Shown: piece by piece, positions 48,994 to 57,533 of the stretch
How the letters are laid out: each line of letters begins with the position of its first letter
How positions within the stretch are numbered: position 1 is the stretch's first letter
Assembly: GCF_032818155.1 (NCBI RefSeq)
Contig: NZ_CP102589.1
Location: forward strand, 3,458,001 to 3,522,000
DNA from: Niallia taxi
GTDB taxonomy: Bacteria; Bacillota; Bacilli; Bacillales; Cytobacillaceae
Direction: 5' to 3'
Length of the DNA stretch: 64,000 bases
The notes under the pieces: model-generated
What the model was told of the DNA's origin: nothing
The model's input: only the letters and a program-made list of their open reading frames with translations
The model's database searches: none
Translations under genes and position numbers: made by a program

Positions 48994-50235
48994 CTATGTT
49001 CTATAGCTTGCATTGATTTTTACATAATCATAGGACAAATCGCAGCCCCATGCTGTTCCACTCTCGTTACCGTTATGCAAATCAACATGAACTTGGATAT
49101 AATCTTTATTTAAATATGCAATTGCGTCATCTTCTGAAAACATTTGTGGTTCACTGTTTTTCAACATGGTGATCGGACCAATTGCAATATCGACAGACCC
49201 CGGATTTACATTTGTATTTGTTTGCCCGATTGCGGTAATGATTCTTCCCCAGTTAGCATCTGAGCCATACATGGCTGTTTTAACAAGATTAGAACCGACA
49301 ATCTGCTTTGAAATGATTTTTGCTTCTTCCTCTGTTTTACAGCCCTTCACATTCACTTCAATTAATTTTGTAGCCCCTTCACCATCTTTTGCAATTTGCT
49401 TTGCAAGACTCTCACATGCCACAGACAGCAATTCCACAAAAACAGGATAGTCAGGATGCCCTAACGTCAGCTCTTCATTTTCAGCATAACCATTAGCCAA
49501 AACAAGGACTGTATCATTTGTAGAAGTATCTCCGTCAACTGTAATCTGGTTGAAAGATGTCGGGATAACAGTGCTCAATGCCTTTTGCAAAACATCTGAA
49601 GAAATATTCGCATCTGTTGTCAGAAAGCCGAGCATTGTTGCCATATTCGGATGGATCATGCCTGATCCCTTTGCAGCACCGCCAATGGTAACTGTCTTTC
49701 CGCCGATTTCAGCAGTGAAACAGCATTTTTTCATCACTAAATCTGTCGTTAAGATAGCCTCTTGAAAACTGTCTGCATCTGCCTTTTCATTACCAAACAC
49801 AAGCTGATTAATTCCTGCTGCAATCTTATCCATTTTCAGGAATTCTCCAATAACTCCTGTTGAGGAAACAGCTACATACTCTTGTTTTGTTTCGAGATGT
49901 TCAGCCAGTAATTTCCTCATTTGATAAGCGTCCTGTAAGCCTTTTTCTCCCGTGCAGGCATTTGCACAAGCACTGTTTACAACGACTGCTTGGATGAGAT
50001 TTTCTGCCTTAATGGAAGCCTGTGTTACCTTTAGCGGTGCTGCTTGGAAATGGCTCATCGTGTAAACTGCTGCACAGCTTGCAGGCACCTCACTAACAAT
50101 CGCACCCAAATCCTTTTTATTGTAACGCAGCCCTGCATGTAAACCTGCTGACTTAAAACCTGATGGTGAAACAATGCTGCCATCTGGAACTTCTTTTATT
50201 TCAAAGGTTTGCTCCCCTTTTGATACAACCTGCAT
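48994..50235 (-). CDS. argJ: Bifunctional ornithine acetyltransferase/N-acetylglutamate synthase
   Basis: Transfers acetyl from N-acetylornithine to glutamate and can also acetylate glutamate from acetyl-CoA. The precursor cleaves itself at Thr200 (NMATMLGF). The N-terminal block GFKSAGLHAGLRYNKKDLG is typical. 413 residues. It follows argC by 12 bases. Having ArgJ means no ArgE deacetylase is needed in the cycle. Confidence 0.95.
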   Translation of the reverse strand: MQVVSKGEQTFEIKEVPDGSIVSPSGFKSAGLHAGLRYNKKDLGAIVSEVPASCAAVYTMSHFQAAPLKVTQASIKAENLIQAVVVNSACANACTGEKGLQDAYQMRKLLAEHLETKQEYVAVSSTGVIGEFLKMDKIAAGINQLVFGNEKADADSFQEAILTTDLVMKKCCFTAEIGGKTVTIGGAAKGSGMIHPNMATMLGFLTTDANISSDVLQKALSTVIPTSFNQITVDGDTSTNDTVLVLANGYAENEELTLGHPDYPVFVELLSVACESLAKQIAKDGEGATKLIEVNVKGCKTEEEAKIISKQIVGSNLVKTAMYGSDANWGRIITAIGQTNTNVNPGSVDIAIGPITMLKNSEPQMFSEDDAIAYLNKDYIQVHVDLHNGNESGTAWGCDLSYDYVKINASYRT

Positions 50236-50247
50236 GAATACTCCTCC

Positions 50248-51282
50248 TTATGGATACATAGGCACAAAATTCAAGCCTGTACATTCGTCGATGCCAAACA
50301 TAATATTCGCATTTTGTACTGCTTGCCCTGCAGCGCCTTTCATTAAATTATCAATTGTAGCTATAATTGTGAGCCTTCCTGTTCTTTCGTCGAGTTGTAA
50401 GCCGATATCGCAATAATTGGAGCCACTAACCTCCTTGATGGAAGGGAAATTGCCTATTGGTCTTACACGTACAAAAGGTTTGTCTTTATATGCATCCATA
50501 AACAGCGTGTGAACCTGCTCTATCGTGCTTTCCTTTTGTAAGGAAGCATATATTGTCGCCATAATGCCTCTGTTAACAGGAAGCAAATGAGTGGAAAAAG
50601 TAACAGGTGCTATCGAAGCATTCCAGTCTGTTAACTGTTGTTCAATTTCTGGTATATGCTGATGCTCATTTACTTTATAGATTTTTAAATTTTCATTCAT
50701 TTCAGCAAGCATTGTTCCCCTTGAAGGTGTCCTGCCTGCACCAGAGATGCCTGATTTCGCATCGATGATGATACTATCCGGCTTAACAATATCTTCTTTA
50801 ATAACAGGTGCTAATCCAAGCAATGTTGCAGTCGGATAACAGCCTGGGTTTGATAACCAATCTGCTGTTGCAATATTTTCCTTATTCCATTCAGAAAGTC
50901 CGTAAACAAACTTGTTTACCACCTCTTTAGGAGCAGGCTGTTTCTTATACCATTTTTGATAATCATCCAAGTTACGGAGGCGCATATCTCCCGATAAATC
51001 AACGATCTTTATTTGTTTATCAGCAAACTCGCTTATTAGCTTGCTTGATACACCAGATGGAGTAGCAAAAAAGACAACATCACAATTTGCTGCAATAGCC
51101 TCAGAATCTACCTTTTCTAATTTATTTTCGACGATGCTATATAGATGGGGATATTCATTCCATACAGGAACTTCGTCTCTTGTTGTATGGACAGAGTGAA
51201 TAGAAAATTCAGGGTGATTTGCTAAAACCCTCATTAATTCAGCTCCACCGTATCCAGTTGTACCAATAATTGCAGCTTTCAT
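50248..51282 (-). CDS. argC: N-acetyl-gamma-glutamyl-phosphate reductase
   Basis: NADPH-dependent third step of acetylated arginine synthesis. The nucleotide site is GTTGYGGAELMR at residues 7-19 and the catalytic Cys148 lies in NPGCYPTA. Two adjacent ATG codons follow GGAGG; I use the second for better spacing, giving 344 residues. First gene of the cluster, with promoter and operator directly upstream. Confidence 0.96.
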   Translation of the reverse strand: MKAAIIGTTGYGGAELMRVLANHPEFSIHSVHTTRDEVPVWNEYPHLYSIVENKLEKVDSEAIAANCDVVFFATPSGVSSKLISEFADKQIKIVDLSGDMRLRNLDDYQKWYKKQPAPKEVVNKFVYGLSEWNKENIATADWLSNPGCYPTATLLGLAPVIKEDIVKPDSIIIDAKSGISGAGRTPSRGTMLAEMNENLKIYKVNEHQHIPEIEQQLTDWNASIAPVTFSTHLLPVNRGIMATIYASLQKESTIEQVHTLFMDAYKDKPFVRVRPIGNFPSIKEVSGSNYCDIGLQLDERTGRLTIIATIDNLMKGAAGQAVQNANIMFGIDECTGLNFVPMYP

Positions 51283-51315
51283 CATTTCCTCCTTCTACAG
51301 GAAGTTCTGTATATT

Positions 51316-51384
51316 TAATCATTTTTATTTATAAATATTAATATTCGATTCTCTTATTATAAAAACTTAGCATTATAAAATCAA
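51316..51384 (-). promoter_or_regulatory. Arginine operon promoter with tandem ARG boxes
   Basis: On the minus strand TTGATT (51384-51379) and TATAAT (51361-51356) are 17 bases apart. Immediately downstream come CGAATATTAATATTTA and TATAAATAAAAATGATTA, both near the AhrC/ArgR box consensus. Repression by arginine at the transcription start is the expected mechanism. Confidence 0.75.
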
Positions 51385-51472
51385 CCGTTTTTCAAAAAAG
51401 AATTAATTTTCTATTTTCTTTACTAATGATATGTATCACCGTGTTGTCTTGCCCATCTTTTTTGCAAATAAA

Positions 51473-51496
51473 AAAAACACCTAAACAGGTGTTTTT
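51473..51496 (-). terminator. Terminator after moeA
   Basis: AAAAACACCT and AGGTGTTTTT pair around AAAC; eight T follow on the minus strand. Confidence 0.88.
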
Positions 51497-51501
51497 GCTC
51501 A

Positions 51502-52758
51502 TTAATAGGTGTTAGCACTATCGTCTAGCAGGATTACTCGAACCTGCTCACCCTTTTTAAATCCATTAATGCCTCCCGGGAGGATTGTTAAGGCATTGGC
51601 GTTAGCAATACTGCTGACAATACTTGATTTATCTGTGCCGCTTGGTCCTGTATAAAGGACACCATCTTCAAGGACAGCACGGCTTCTGATGAATCTTGTG
51701 AATGCATTTGTTGTTGGAAAATCCTCTTTCAGAATTGCTGAAGCTTTCGTTAAATGCGGCTTTTCCGAAAACAACATCGTTCTGATGATTGGCCTTGCAT
51801 AAAGTTCAAAGCCAACAAAGCATGCCGACGGGTTTCCTGACAGCCCAAATAACAGCTTTCCGTTTAACACAGCGACTGTCGTTACACTTCCAGGACGCAT
51901 TGCAATCTTGTTAAATAATACTTCAGCACCTAATTTTCGGTAAATCTCTGGCAGCAGGTCATAGTCTCCGACTGAAACACCGCCTGTAGTCAATAAAATA
52001 TCCACAGTGTCCAATGCTTTTTTCATAGCTTGATAGCTTTCGTCCAGTACGTCTGCAAGCTTGCCGAAATAGACTGCTTCTGCTCCAGCTTGCTTTATTT
52101 GAGCCATTACCATATAGGCATTACTATTTCTGATTTTACCTTCCTCAAGCTCTTCATGTACCTCCAGTAATTCACTTCCTGTCGCAAACACCCCAATTAT
52201 AGGCTTTTTTGCAACTGGTACTTGTTCATAGCCAAATGTTGCGAGCAATGCTACAATTCCGGGATTTATTTTTGTCCCTTTTTTAACAAGAACAGCACCT
52301 GCTTGTACATCCTCCCCTTTAAAGGAAAGGTTTTCTCCTTTGAATACTGGCTTGCTAATGGTAATATGTTTGTCATCAAGTTGTGATGCTTCGATTACAT
52401 CCTCTAGCATCACAACTGCATCACAGTCTGGAGGCAGCATTGCTCCTGTCATAATTCGAACAGCTTCAAACCTGACAACGCTTTTTTTGGAAACATAGCC
52501 TGCACCTATTTCGTCAATCACTTTCAAACGGAGCGGGTTTTCTTTCGAACAGCCAGCCAGATCCTCTGATTTTACTGCATATCCATCATACGCAGACCTG
52601 TCAAACCTCGGAACATCATGGTCTGCTTTCAAATCTTCACTTAAGAAACGATCACAGCTGTCAAAGATCGAAACGAATTCCTGCTGTCCCTCCAGCTTAT
52701 GCTCCATTACTTTCTGTACTGCATCTGCCACCGCCAGCGGTGTTCTTTTTTCAACCAT
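51502..52758 (-). CDS. moeA: Molybdopterin molybdenumtransferase MoeA
   Basis: Inserts molybdate into adenylated molybdopterin. The N-terminal MoeA domain includes FDRSAYDGYAV near residue 50; the central MPT-binding domain has LLTTGGVSVGDYD, followed by LSGNPSACFVGFE; a C-terminal beta domain ends the protein. 418 residues. It follows moaA by 15 bases on the same strand. No other cofactor gene is in the window. Confidence 0.94.
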   Translation of the reverse strand: MVEKRTPLAVADAVQKVMEHKLEGQQEFVSIFDSCDRFLSEDLKADHDVPRFDRSAYDGYAVKSEDLAGCSKENPLRLKVIDEIGAGYVSKKSVVRFEAVRIMTGAMLPPDCDAVVMLEDVIEASQLDDKHITISKPVFKGENLSFKGEDVQAGAVLVKKGTKINPGIVALLATFGYEQVPVAKKPIIGVFATGSELLEVHEELEEGKIRNSNAYMVMAQIKQAGAEAVYFGKLADVLDESYQAMKKALDTVDILLTTGGVSVGDYDLLPEIYRKLGAEVLFNKIAMRPGSVTTVAVLNGKLLFGLSGNPSACFVGFELYARPIIRTMLFSEKPHLTKASAILKEDFPTTNAFTRFIRSRAVLEDGVLYTGPSGTDKSSIVSSIANANALTILPGGINGFKKGEQVRVILLDDSANTY

Positions 52759-52773
52759 TACAACCCCTCTTCT

Positions 52774-53775
52774 CTACCCGCCGATATAGGACATCTCTAT
52801 TTTACTCTTACTTCTACTTGTTTCTTCTGTCCGCAAATCTGAATATCTGTCAGCGCGATTTTGCCAAACTCCCTTAATATAATCCAACACTTCCTGGTCT
52901 GTAACACCATTACGAATAAAATGCTTTAAGTCATGGCCATTCCCATTAAACAGACATGTGTATAATTTCCCGTCTGCTGAAATCCTCGATCTAGTACAGC
53001 TTGAACAAAAGGATTCTGTCACAGATGTAATGAAGCCTACATATGTACTCGTGTCTTTATATAAATACTTTTTGGCCACTTCTCCATAATAATCAGGCTC
53101 TGCTTCCATTAACTCAAATTCTGTTTTCAATAAATCAATAATAGCCTTCTTCGACACAACTTCATCCAGCTTCCAGCCATTTGTGCTGCCAACATCCATA
53201 TACTCAATGAAACGAAGCTCTATATTTTCTTCAAGACAAAACTTCGCCATTGGAATAATTTCCGACTCGTTCAGCCCTTTTTTGACTACCATATTTATTT
53301 TTACACCAAGACCGGCATTTTTAGCTGCTTCAATCCCTTTTTTGACAGGATTCGTGCGCACATTCCTTCCATTCATCTGACCGAAAAGTTCATCATTTAA
53401 GCTATCCAAGCTTATGTTGACACGTTTTAAACCGGCATTCTTAAGGGCAAGTGCATACCGTGGTAGATATATGCCATTTGTCGTTAAAGCAATATCCTGC
53501 AAACCATCGATTTGGACAAGCCTCTCAATAAGCAGGTGGAGGTCTTTGCGAAGCAAAGGCTCACCACCTGTCAGGCGGATTTTTTCGACACCTAGCGATA
53601 CAAAGGCCTTTGCCAGCCTCTCCAATTCTTCAAAGGAAAGCAACTCTTCTTTTGGAAGAAAAGCATAATCCTCCCCAAATATTTCGGCAGGCATACAATA
53701 ACTGCACCGGAAGTTACAGCGGTCAATTACACTTATACGCAAATCCCTCAGCGGTCTATTAAGTAAGTCCTTCAT
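52774..53775 (-). CDS. moaA: GTP 3',8-cyclase MoaA
   Basis: Radical SAM enzyme of the first step in molybdenum cofactor synthesis. The SAM cluster motif C20xxxC24xxC27 (CNFRCSYC) is present, and the second cluster in the C-terminal half is CSSC with a further Cys in LYTCLF. The usual C-terminal GG is intact (ending YIGG). I use the ATG giving MKDLLNRP, nine bases after AGGAGGTG; 333 residues. Confidence 0.94.
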   Translation of the reverse strand: MKDLLNRPLRDLRISVIDRCNFRCSYCMPAEIFGEDYAFLPKEELLSFEELERLAKAFVSLGVEKIRLTGGEPLLRKDLHLLIERLVQIDGLQDIALTTNGIYLPRYALALKNAGLKRVNISLDSLNDELFGQMNGRNVRTNPVKKGIEAAKNAGLGVKINMVVKKGLNESEIIPMAKFCLEENIELRFIEYMDVGSTNGWKLDEVVSKKAIIDLLKTEFELMEAEPDYYGEVAKKYLYKDTSTYVGFITSVTESFCSSCTRSRISADGKLYTCLFNGNGHDLKHFIRNGVTDQEVLDYIKGVWQNRADRYSDLRTEETSRSKSKIEMSYIGG

Positions 53776-53815
53776 GTTGTCATTCACCTCCTGAAACATA
53801 GCTGAATATTCCAAA

Positions 53816-53861
53816 AATAAAAGTAAGTAAGGGAGAAAATTCTCCCTTACTTACTTTTATT
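53816..53861. terminator. Perfect 22-bp hairpin between yitW and moaA
   Basis: Two exactly complementary 22-base arms, beginning AATAAAAGTAAG, flank two bases. The arm includes the yitW stop codon and is followed on the minus strand by TTTTG. It terminates yitW upstream of moaA. Confidence 0.8.
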
Positions 53862-54165
53862 GCACACCTAATGCAATTTTTGCATATCTGGACATTCTGT
53901 CTTTTGTCCAATGTGGAGTCCAGACGATATTCACTTCTGTTTCCTTTACTTCAGGTATGTCTGTAACAGCAGCTTTCACCTGATCAACGATAACTCCTGC
54001 TAGCGGGCAGCCCATCGCAGTCAATGTCATCGTTACAGTCAATATACCAGCATCATTCAACTCAAGGTCATATACGAGACCAAGATTAACAATATCTACA
54101 CCTAATTCTGGATCGATGACAAGCTCTAACGCACCCATAATATTATCTTTTAATGCTTCTTCCAT
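53857..54165 (-). CDS. MIP18/DUF59-family iron-sulfur assembly factor (YitW-like)
   Basis: 102-residue protein of the SufT/PaaD-type family that assists iron-sulfur cluster assembly. The DPELGVDIVNLGLVYD block and the conserved Cys in TAMGCPLAG are visible, and the end MSRYAKIALGVQ is typical. I use the ATG eight bases after AAGGAG; the upstream GTG overlaps that site. Matches B. subtilis YitW in length and sequence from memory. It may serve MoaA, its neighbour, which needs two clusters; that is speculation. Confidence 0.88.
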   Translation of the reverse strand: MEEALKDNIMGALELVIDPELGVDIVNLGLVYDLELNDAGILTVTMTLTAMGCPLAGVIVDQVKAAVTDIPEVKETEVNIVWTPHWTKDRMSRYAKIALGVQ

Positions 54166-54309
54166 TTTATCCACTCCTTATCAACTCTTCTATATAACGG
54201 ATCTGCCTGATCCAAAAAATCTCCTATATTGTTCCTTCTTATCATAACAGAGATGTACTCTAGATTAAAAGAATTCGATTAGGAAATATCAATAAATCAG
54301 GGAAATCAC

Positions 54310-55095
54310 CTATAGGGCTTTATCTGCCTGCAGAAACTCTGTAAACCAGTCTATCGTTTTTAGCATCGCTTTTCTGCTTACTTTATGTCCTGTATTTTCT
54401 TCTGTTATATAAAATAGGTTCTCTGGTGTTTCTTCGTATAATGGCAGGATGGATTCATAAAACTGACGGGAATACTTATATGGAACAACTTCATCCTTTT
54501 TACCATGCCAAAACATCAATGGTCTGTTATCGAGCTTTTCAGGCTGTTTACTTAAATCAAGCTCTCTTAATTTTTGCAGCAGGTTATTGATTTCCGCTTC
54601 AGTAAGTGGCACATCATAGCCCCGTTCTTTCACTTCCTGAATGGTGTAATTGGCAAACTGCTCATAATAAGGCATTCCCATAAGACATACAGCAGTATTA
54701 ATATATGGGTAACGGCTTAATGCTCCTAAAGTAACAATTCCTCCCATGCTTGTACCGACGAGGCCGATCCGGCCTATTTGAATAAGCTTCTTACTCTCAA
54801 AATAATTTTTGATAAGCTCAATTTCCTCAATTGTTTTTAGAACAATATCCCAAAACTGAAGATTCAGCTTCATTCCTGTAAGACCTGTGTCTCTTTCACC
54901 GTGATACATGGCATCAGGCAGGACAACCCGAAAGCCTTTTTCTGCTAAATTATAGGCAAAATGGAGATTATGCTCCTTTGCACTTGTGAAGCCATGAATA
55001 AATTGAATAAAAGGAAGGGGCTTATCAATATTTTCTAGTGCGACAATATGCAAAACAGGTACATCTTTTATATTTATTTTTTCGATAATAATCAT
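54310..55095 (-). CDS. Alpha/beta hydrolase, prolyl-oligopeptidase-like (YitV)
   Basis: Probable serine esterase or peptidase. The nucleophile elbow is GTSMGG (LVGTSMGGIVTLGAL, Ser near residue 117), the oxyanion strand FIHGFTSAKEHN is near 33, Asp is in WHGKKDEVVPY and the late His is in GHKVS. 261 residues, no signal peptide. AGGGGAGG precedes the ATG. Divergent from the HAD gene as in the yitU-yitV region of B. subtilis. Substrate unknown. Confidence 0.83.
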   Translation of the reverse strand: MIIIEKINIKDVPVLHIVALENIDKPLPFIQFIHGFTSAKEHNLHFAYNLAEKGFRVVLPDAMYHGERDTGLTGMKLNLQFWDIVLKTIEEIELIKNYFESKKLIQIGRIGLVGTSMGGIVTLGALSRYPYINTAVCLMGMPYYEQFANYTIQEVKERGYDVPLTEAEINNLLQKLRELDLSKQPEKLDNRPLMFWHGKKDEVVPYKYSRQFYESILPLYEETPENLFYITEENTGHKVSRKAMLKTIDWFTEFLQADKAL

Positions 55096-55396
55096 TTATA
55101 TGCCTCCCCTAGCTAGATTTTTTTGTAAATTTATTTTTGTTGAGTTAACATAATAGATAAGCGAGCAAGTATGCATGCTTATAATTTTATTTTTCAGCTA
55201 TACAAGTTCTTCATAGAACCTTAACACTTGCCTATTACAATAAATGCATATATTGCATTGATGTACGATATGTATATAATAGCAATATTTAGTTTATCAT
55301 GAAGTCTTTCTATTTACTAAGCATGTTACTTAAGAAGCTGGTGGTTATGACCATCAACTTTTTATAAATAATATTACTAAACGATAAGGAGAAATT
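55096..55396. other. Divergent yitV/yitU intergenic region with leader elements
   Basis: About 300 bases without a protein gene. On the plus strand TTGCAT (55253-55258) and TATAAT (55275-55280) with 16 bases between form a promoter for yitU; a hairpin with TGGTGGT/ACCATCA arms (55339-55356) followed by CTTTTT stands between this promoter and the gene. No FMN riboswitch conserved segments are seen. Confidence 0.55.
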
Positions 55397-56215
55397 ATGA
55401 CAGAAAAACATCTGATTGCTTTAGACCTTGATGGAACATTACTTAAAAACGATAAGACAATTTCCCCTTTAACAAAAAAAGTGATTGAAAAGGCAAAAGA
55501 AGCCGGTCATATTGTAATGATTGCAACTGGAAGACCTTATCGAGCAAGTGAAGCTATTTATAAAGAACTTAATTTAGATACACCTATTGTTAATTTTAAC
55601 GGTGCTTTCATTCATCATCCCCGCTCACAGGAATGGGGAATATACCATTCCCCTTTAGACATTTCCACTGTAAAAGATATTGTGGAAGCATGCAGTGAAT
55701 TTGACTACCATAATATAATTGCTGAAGTAATCGATGATGTGTATTTTCACTATCATGATGATAAATTGCTCGACATCTTTTCATTAGGAAATCCGAAAAC
55801 AACAACAGGAAATCTAATGGAATTTTTGGAAGCATCACCAACATGCTTGCTCATCCATGCTGAGGAAAAGGATGTAGTACGCATTCGCAAGCATTTATCT
55901 GATGTTCACGCTGATTTAATTGATCACCGCCGCTGGGGAGACCCTTATCATATTATTGAAATTGTCAGGACAGGCCTAAGCAAGGCGATAGGTTTGCAAA
56001 AGGTTTCTGATTTTTATCATATCCCGCAAAAGAATATCATTGCTTTTGGTGATGAGGATAATGATTTTGAGATGATTGAATATGCAGGTGTTGGAGTTGC
56101 AATGGGCAATGGCTTGCAGGAGCTTAAATCACGAGCGAACCATATTACATTGACAAATGAACAGGATGGCATTGCCGTCTTCTTGAACGATTATTTAGAT
56201 TTAAAGGCACTATGA
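55397..56215 (+). CDS. HAD-superfamily Cof-type phosphatase (YitU-like)
   Basis: Cytoplasmic phosphatase. Motif I is ALDLDGTLL at residues 8-16 with the Asp pair, motif II is IATGRP, the lysine of motif III is in LSKAIGLQ, and motif IV is FGDEDNDFEM. A type IIB cap lies between motifs II and III. 272 residues. B. subtilis YitU is reported as one of the phosphatases for the riboflavin precursor ARPP, but substrates of this family overlap. Confidence 0.85.
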   Translation: MTEKHLIALDLDGTLLKNDKTISPLTKKVIEKAKEAGHIVMIATGRPYRASEAIYKELNLDTPIVNFNGAFIHHPRSQEWGIYHSPLDISTVKDIVEACSEFDYHNIIAEVIDDVYFHYHDDKLLDIFSLGNPKTTTGNLMEFLEASPTCLLIHAEEKDVVRIRKHLSDVHADLIDHRRWGDPYHIIEIVRTGLSKAIGLQKVSDFYHIPQKNIIAFGDEDNDFEMIEYAGVGVAMGNGLQELKSRANHITLTNEQDGIAVFLNDYLDLKAL

Positions 56216-56221
56216 TAAAAA

Positions 56222-56254
56222 AAGAGTCGCGTTTTTGGCTCTTTTTTTTGGTTA
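56222..56254 (+). terminator. Terminator after yitU
   Basis: AAAAAGAGTC pairs with GGCTCTTTTT (one wobble) around a short loop, followed by T. It lies seven bases after the stop. Confidence 0.75.
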
Positions 56255-56414
56255 ACATTACCGCCTATTTAATCTGGGCAATGACCAATACTATTGAAAG
56301 AAGCAGTTTGCAGCTGTTTCCTTTTGAAAATGATCACACTGCCTTTAGCTCTAAAGGCAAATGGTTGTGCTTCGTCCATTTTACAAATATGACTTTGCGG
56401 AGGGATTACTTGCT

Positions 56415-56564
56415 ATGGGAAAACGAAATAAATCAAAACGCTTTGTGCAGCAGGGTGTAGACTCAGTATCTAAGCATGATGAACGTATCCCTTATCATAT
56501 GACATATGCAGAGGCCGAAAGCTATAAGATGGGCAACTCTAAGGACACTCACGGAGGAATATAA
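56415..56564 (+). CDS. Small hydrophilic protein of 49 residues
   Basis: Basic start (MGKRNKSKRF) and a polar rest with YAEAESYK; no membrane segment. GGAGGGATT lies upstream of the ATG and the stop is directly at the start of the next gene, for which GGAGG lies at the end of this frame. The tight coupling with the DUF3813 gene supports a real two-gene unit. Function unknown. Confidence 0.6.
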   Translation: MGKRNKSKRFVQQGVDSVSKHDERIPYHMTYAEAESYKMGNSKDTHGGI

Positions 56565-56756
56565 ATGGGCAACCGATTATTTCAAGAAGCTAGACAAGCA
56601 GTAGAATTGGCAAAGATGTCTGATGGCCGTGATTCGGAAAGAATGATTGCCATCGCCAAAAATGCATTAAGCTCTGCCTATGCAAATACGACAAGTGCTG
56701 AACAAGAACAGCTGTCAGATTTGCAAAAGGAGCTTGAGCAGCTAGAAACCCGTTAA
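56565..56756 (+). CDS. DUF3813 family small protein
   Basis: 63-residue helical protein (RLFQEARQAVELAKM ... LSDLQKELEQLETR), probably one coiled-coil hairpin. It begins right after the stop of the 49-residue gene with a good GGAGG site inside that gene. The family is known from Bacillaceae only as a domain of unknown function; assignment from memory of the N-terminal pattern. Confidence 0.72.
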   Translation: MGNRLFQEARQAVELAKMSDGRDSERMIAIAKNALSSAYANTTSAEQEQLSDLQKELEQLETR

Positions 56757-56768
56757 TAAAAGTAAAAC

Positions 56769-56796
56769 CAGCCCTCACTTTTGAGGGCTGTATCCT
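56769..56796. terminator. Terminator between the DUF3813 and BsuPI genes
   Basis: CAGCCCTCA and TGAGGGCTG pair around a four-base loop between convergent genes; T or A runs are short. Confidence 0.75.
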
Positions 56797-57516
56797 TTAA
56801 GAAGGGAATTTTTCAAGAATAACAGGATCACTTATTTTTCCGTCTTCATCCTGAAAATAAAGGATAAGTGTGCCATTCTTCGGTAAGCTTGCTTCTTTGA
56901 TTACAAGCTTCAGCTTAAAGCTCCCATTTTCACCGACAACTACAGGTTGCTTAGAAATAATTTCCTCATGACCATCCTCGACTGTGTAGGTAAGAGTTGA
57001 ATCGGCTTTACCTTCGATTGTATACATCCCTTTTTGCCCACTTGTTTTTATATCGGTAACCATATTCCTTTCTGGAACCGTTAAACTTGCCTTTGCTGTT
57101 ACAAGATTTTTGCTATTTTTTCTGCCTAACAATGTTGCCTTAACAGTGTATTCCCCGCTTGGAACGAATTCACCATTACTTTTACGGTAATTCCATTTTT
57201 CCACCCATGTATGCGTGTCACCTGCTTTTAGCTTTAATTCCTGCAATGCCTGCAAGAATGACTTGTTTGCCGAGTAGCGGTAAACCTCTTTTCCACCTTT
57301 TTCTCTAATCGATATTTCATATTTTTGTGAGGAAGAGAAAACAAGCTTTAAATCCTTTTCAGATTTATTGGCAACAGTCATTGTAATTTCTGCATAGTCT
57401 TTTTTTGGTGCTGCAGTTATATTAAACTGCAAGTCATTTCCTTGGGCAAATGTGCTACCCTCACCAAAGGAAAATAACGCTATTACTAGTGCTGCTGCAA
57501 ATATGGCTCGTAGCAC
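56797..57516 (-). CDS. BsuPI-domain proteinase-inhibitor-like protein with signal peptide
   Basis: 239 residues. Residues 1-24 form a signal peptide (LRAIFAAALVIALFSF, likely cleavage after TFA). Residues 27-147 are a BsuPI domain, the fold of the B. subtilis intracellular proteinase inhibitor (FSSSQKYEISIREKGG and ALQELKLKAGDTHTW are the family landmarks). Residues 150-239 are a second beta-rich domain. The B. subtilis Ipi at the same locus is about 119 residues and has no signal, so this one appears exported and extended. Start is GTG after AAAGGAGGT with long spacing. Confidence 0.8.
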   Translation of the reverse strand: MLRAIFAAALVIALFSFGEGSTFAQGNDLQFNITAAPKKDYAEITMTVANKSEKDLKLVFSSSQKYEISIREKGGKEVYRYSANKSFLQALQELKLKAGDTHTWVEKWNYRKSNGEFVPSGEYTVKATLLGRKNSKNLVTAKASLTVPERNMVTDIKTSGQKGMYTIEGKADSTLTYTVEDGHEEIISKQPVVVGENGSFKLKLVIKEASLPKNGTLILYFQDEDGKISDPVILEKFPS

Positions 57517-57533
57517 AGTAGGGACGACCTCCT

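Noticed and set aside
55284..55396. FMN riboswitch upstream of yitU
   Set aside because: The conserved riboswitch segments are absent; only a simple hairpin is seen.
56212..56460. 82-codon plus-strand frame overlapping the yitU stop, with a hydrophobic stretch
   Set aside because: It runs through the yitU terminator and overlaps the better supported 49-residue gene; there is no ribosome-binding site.
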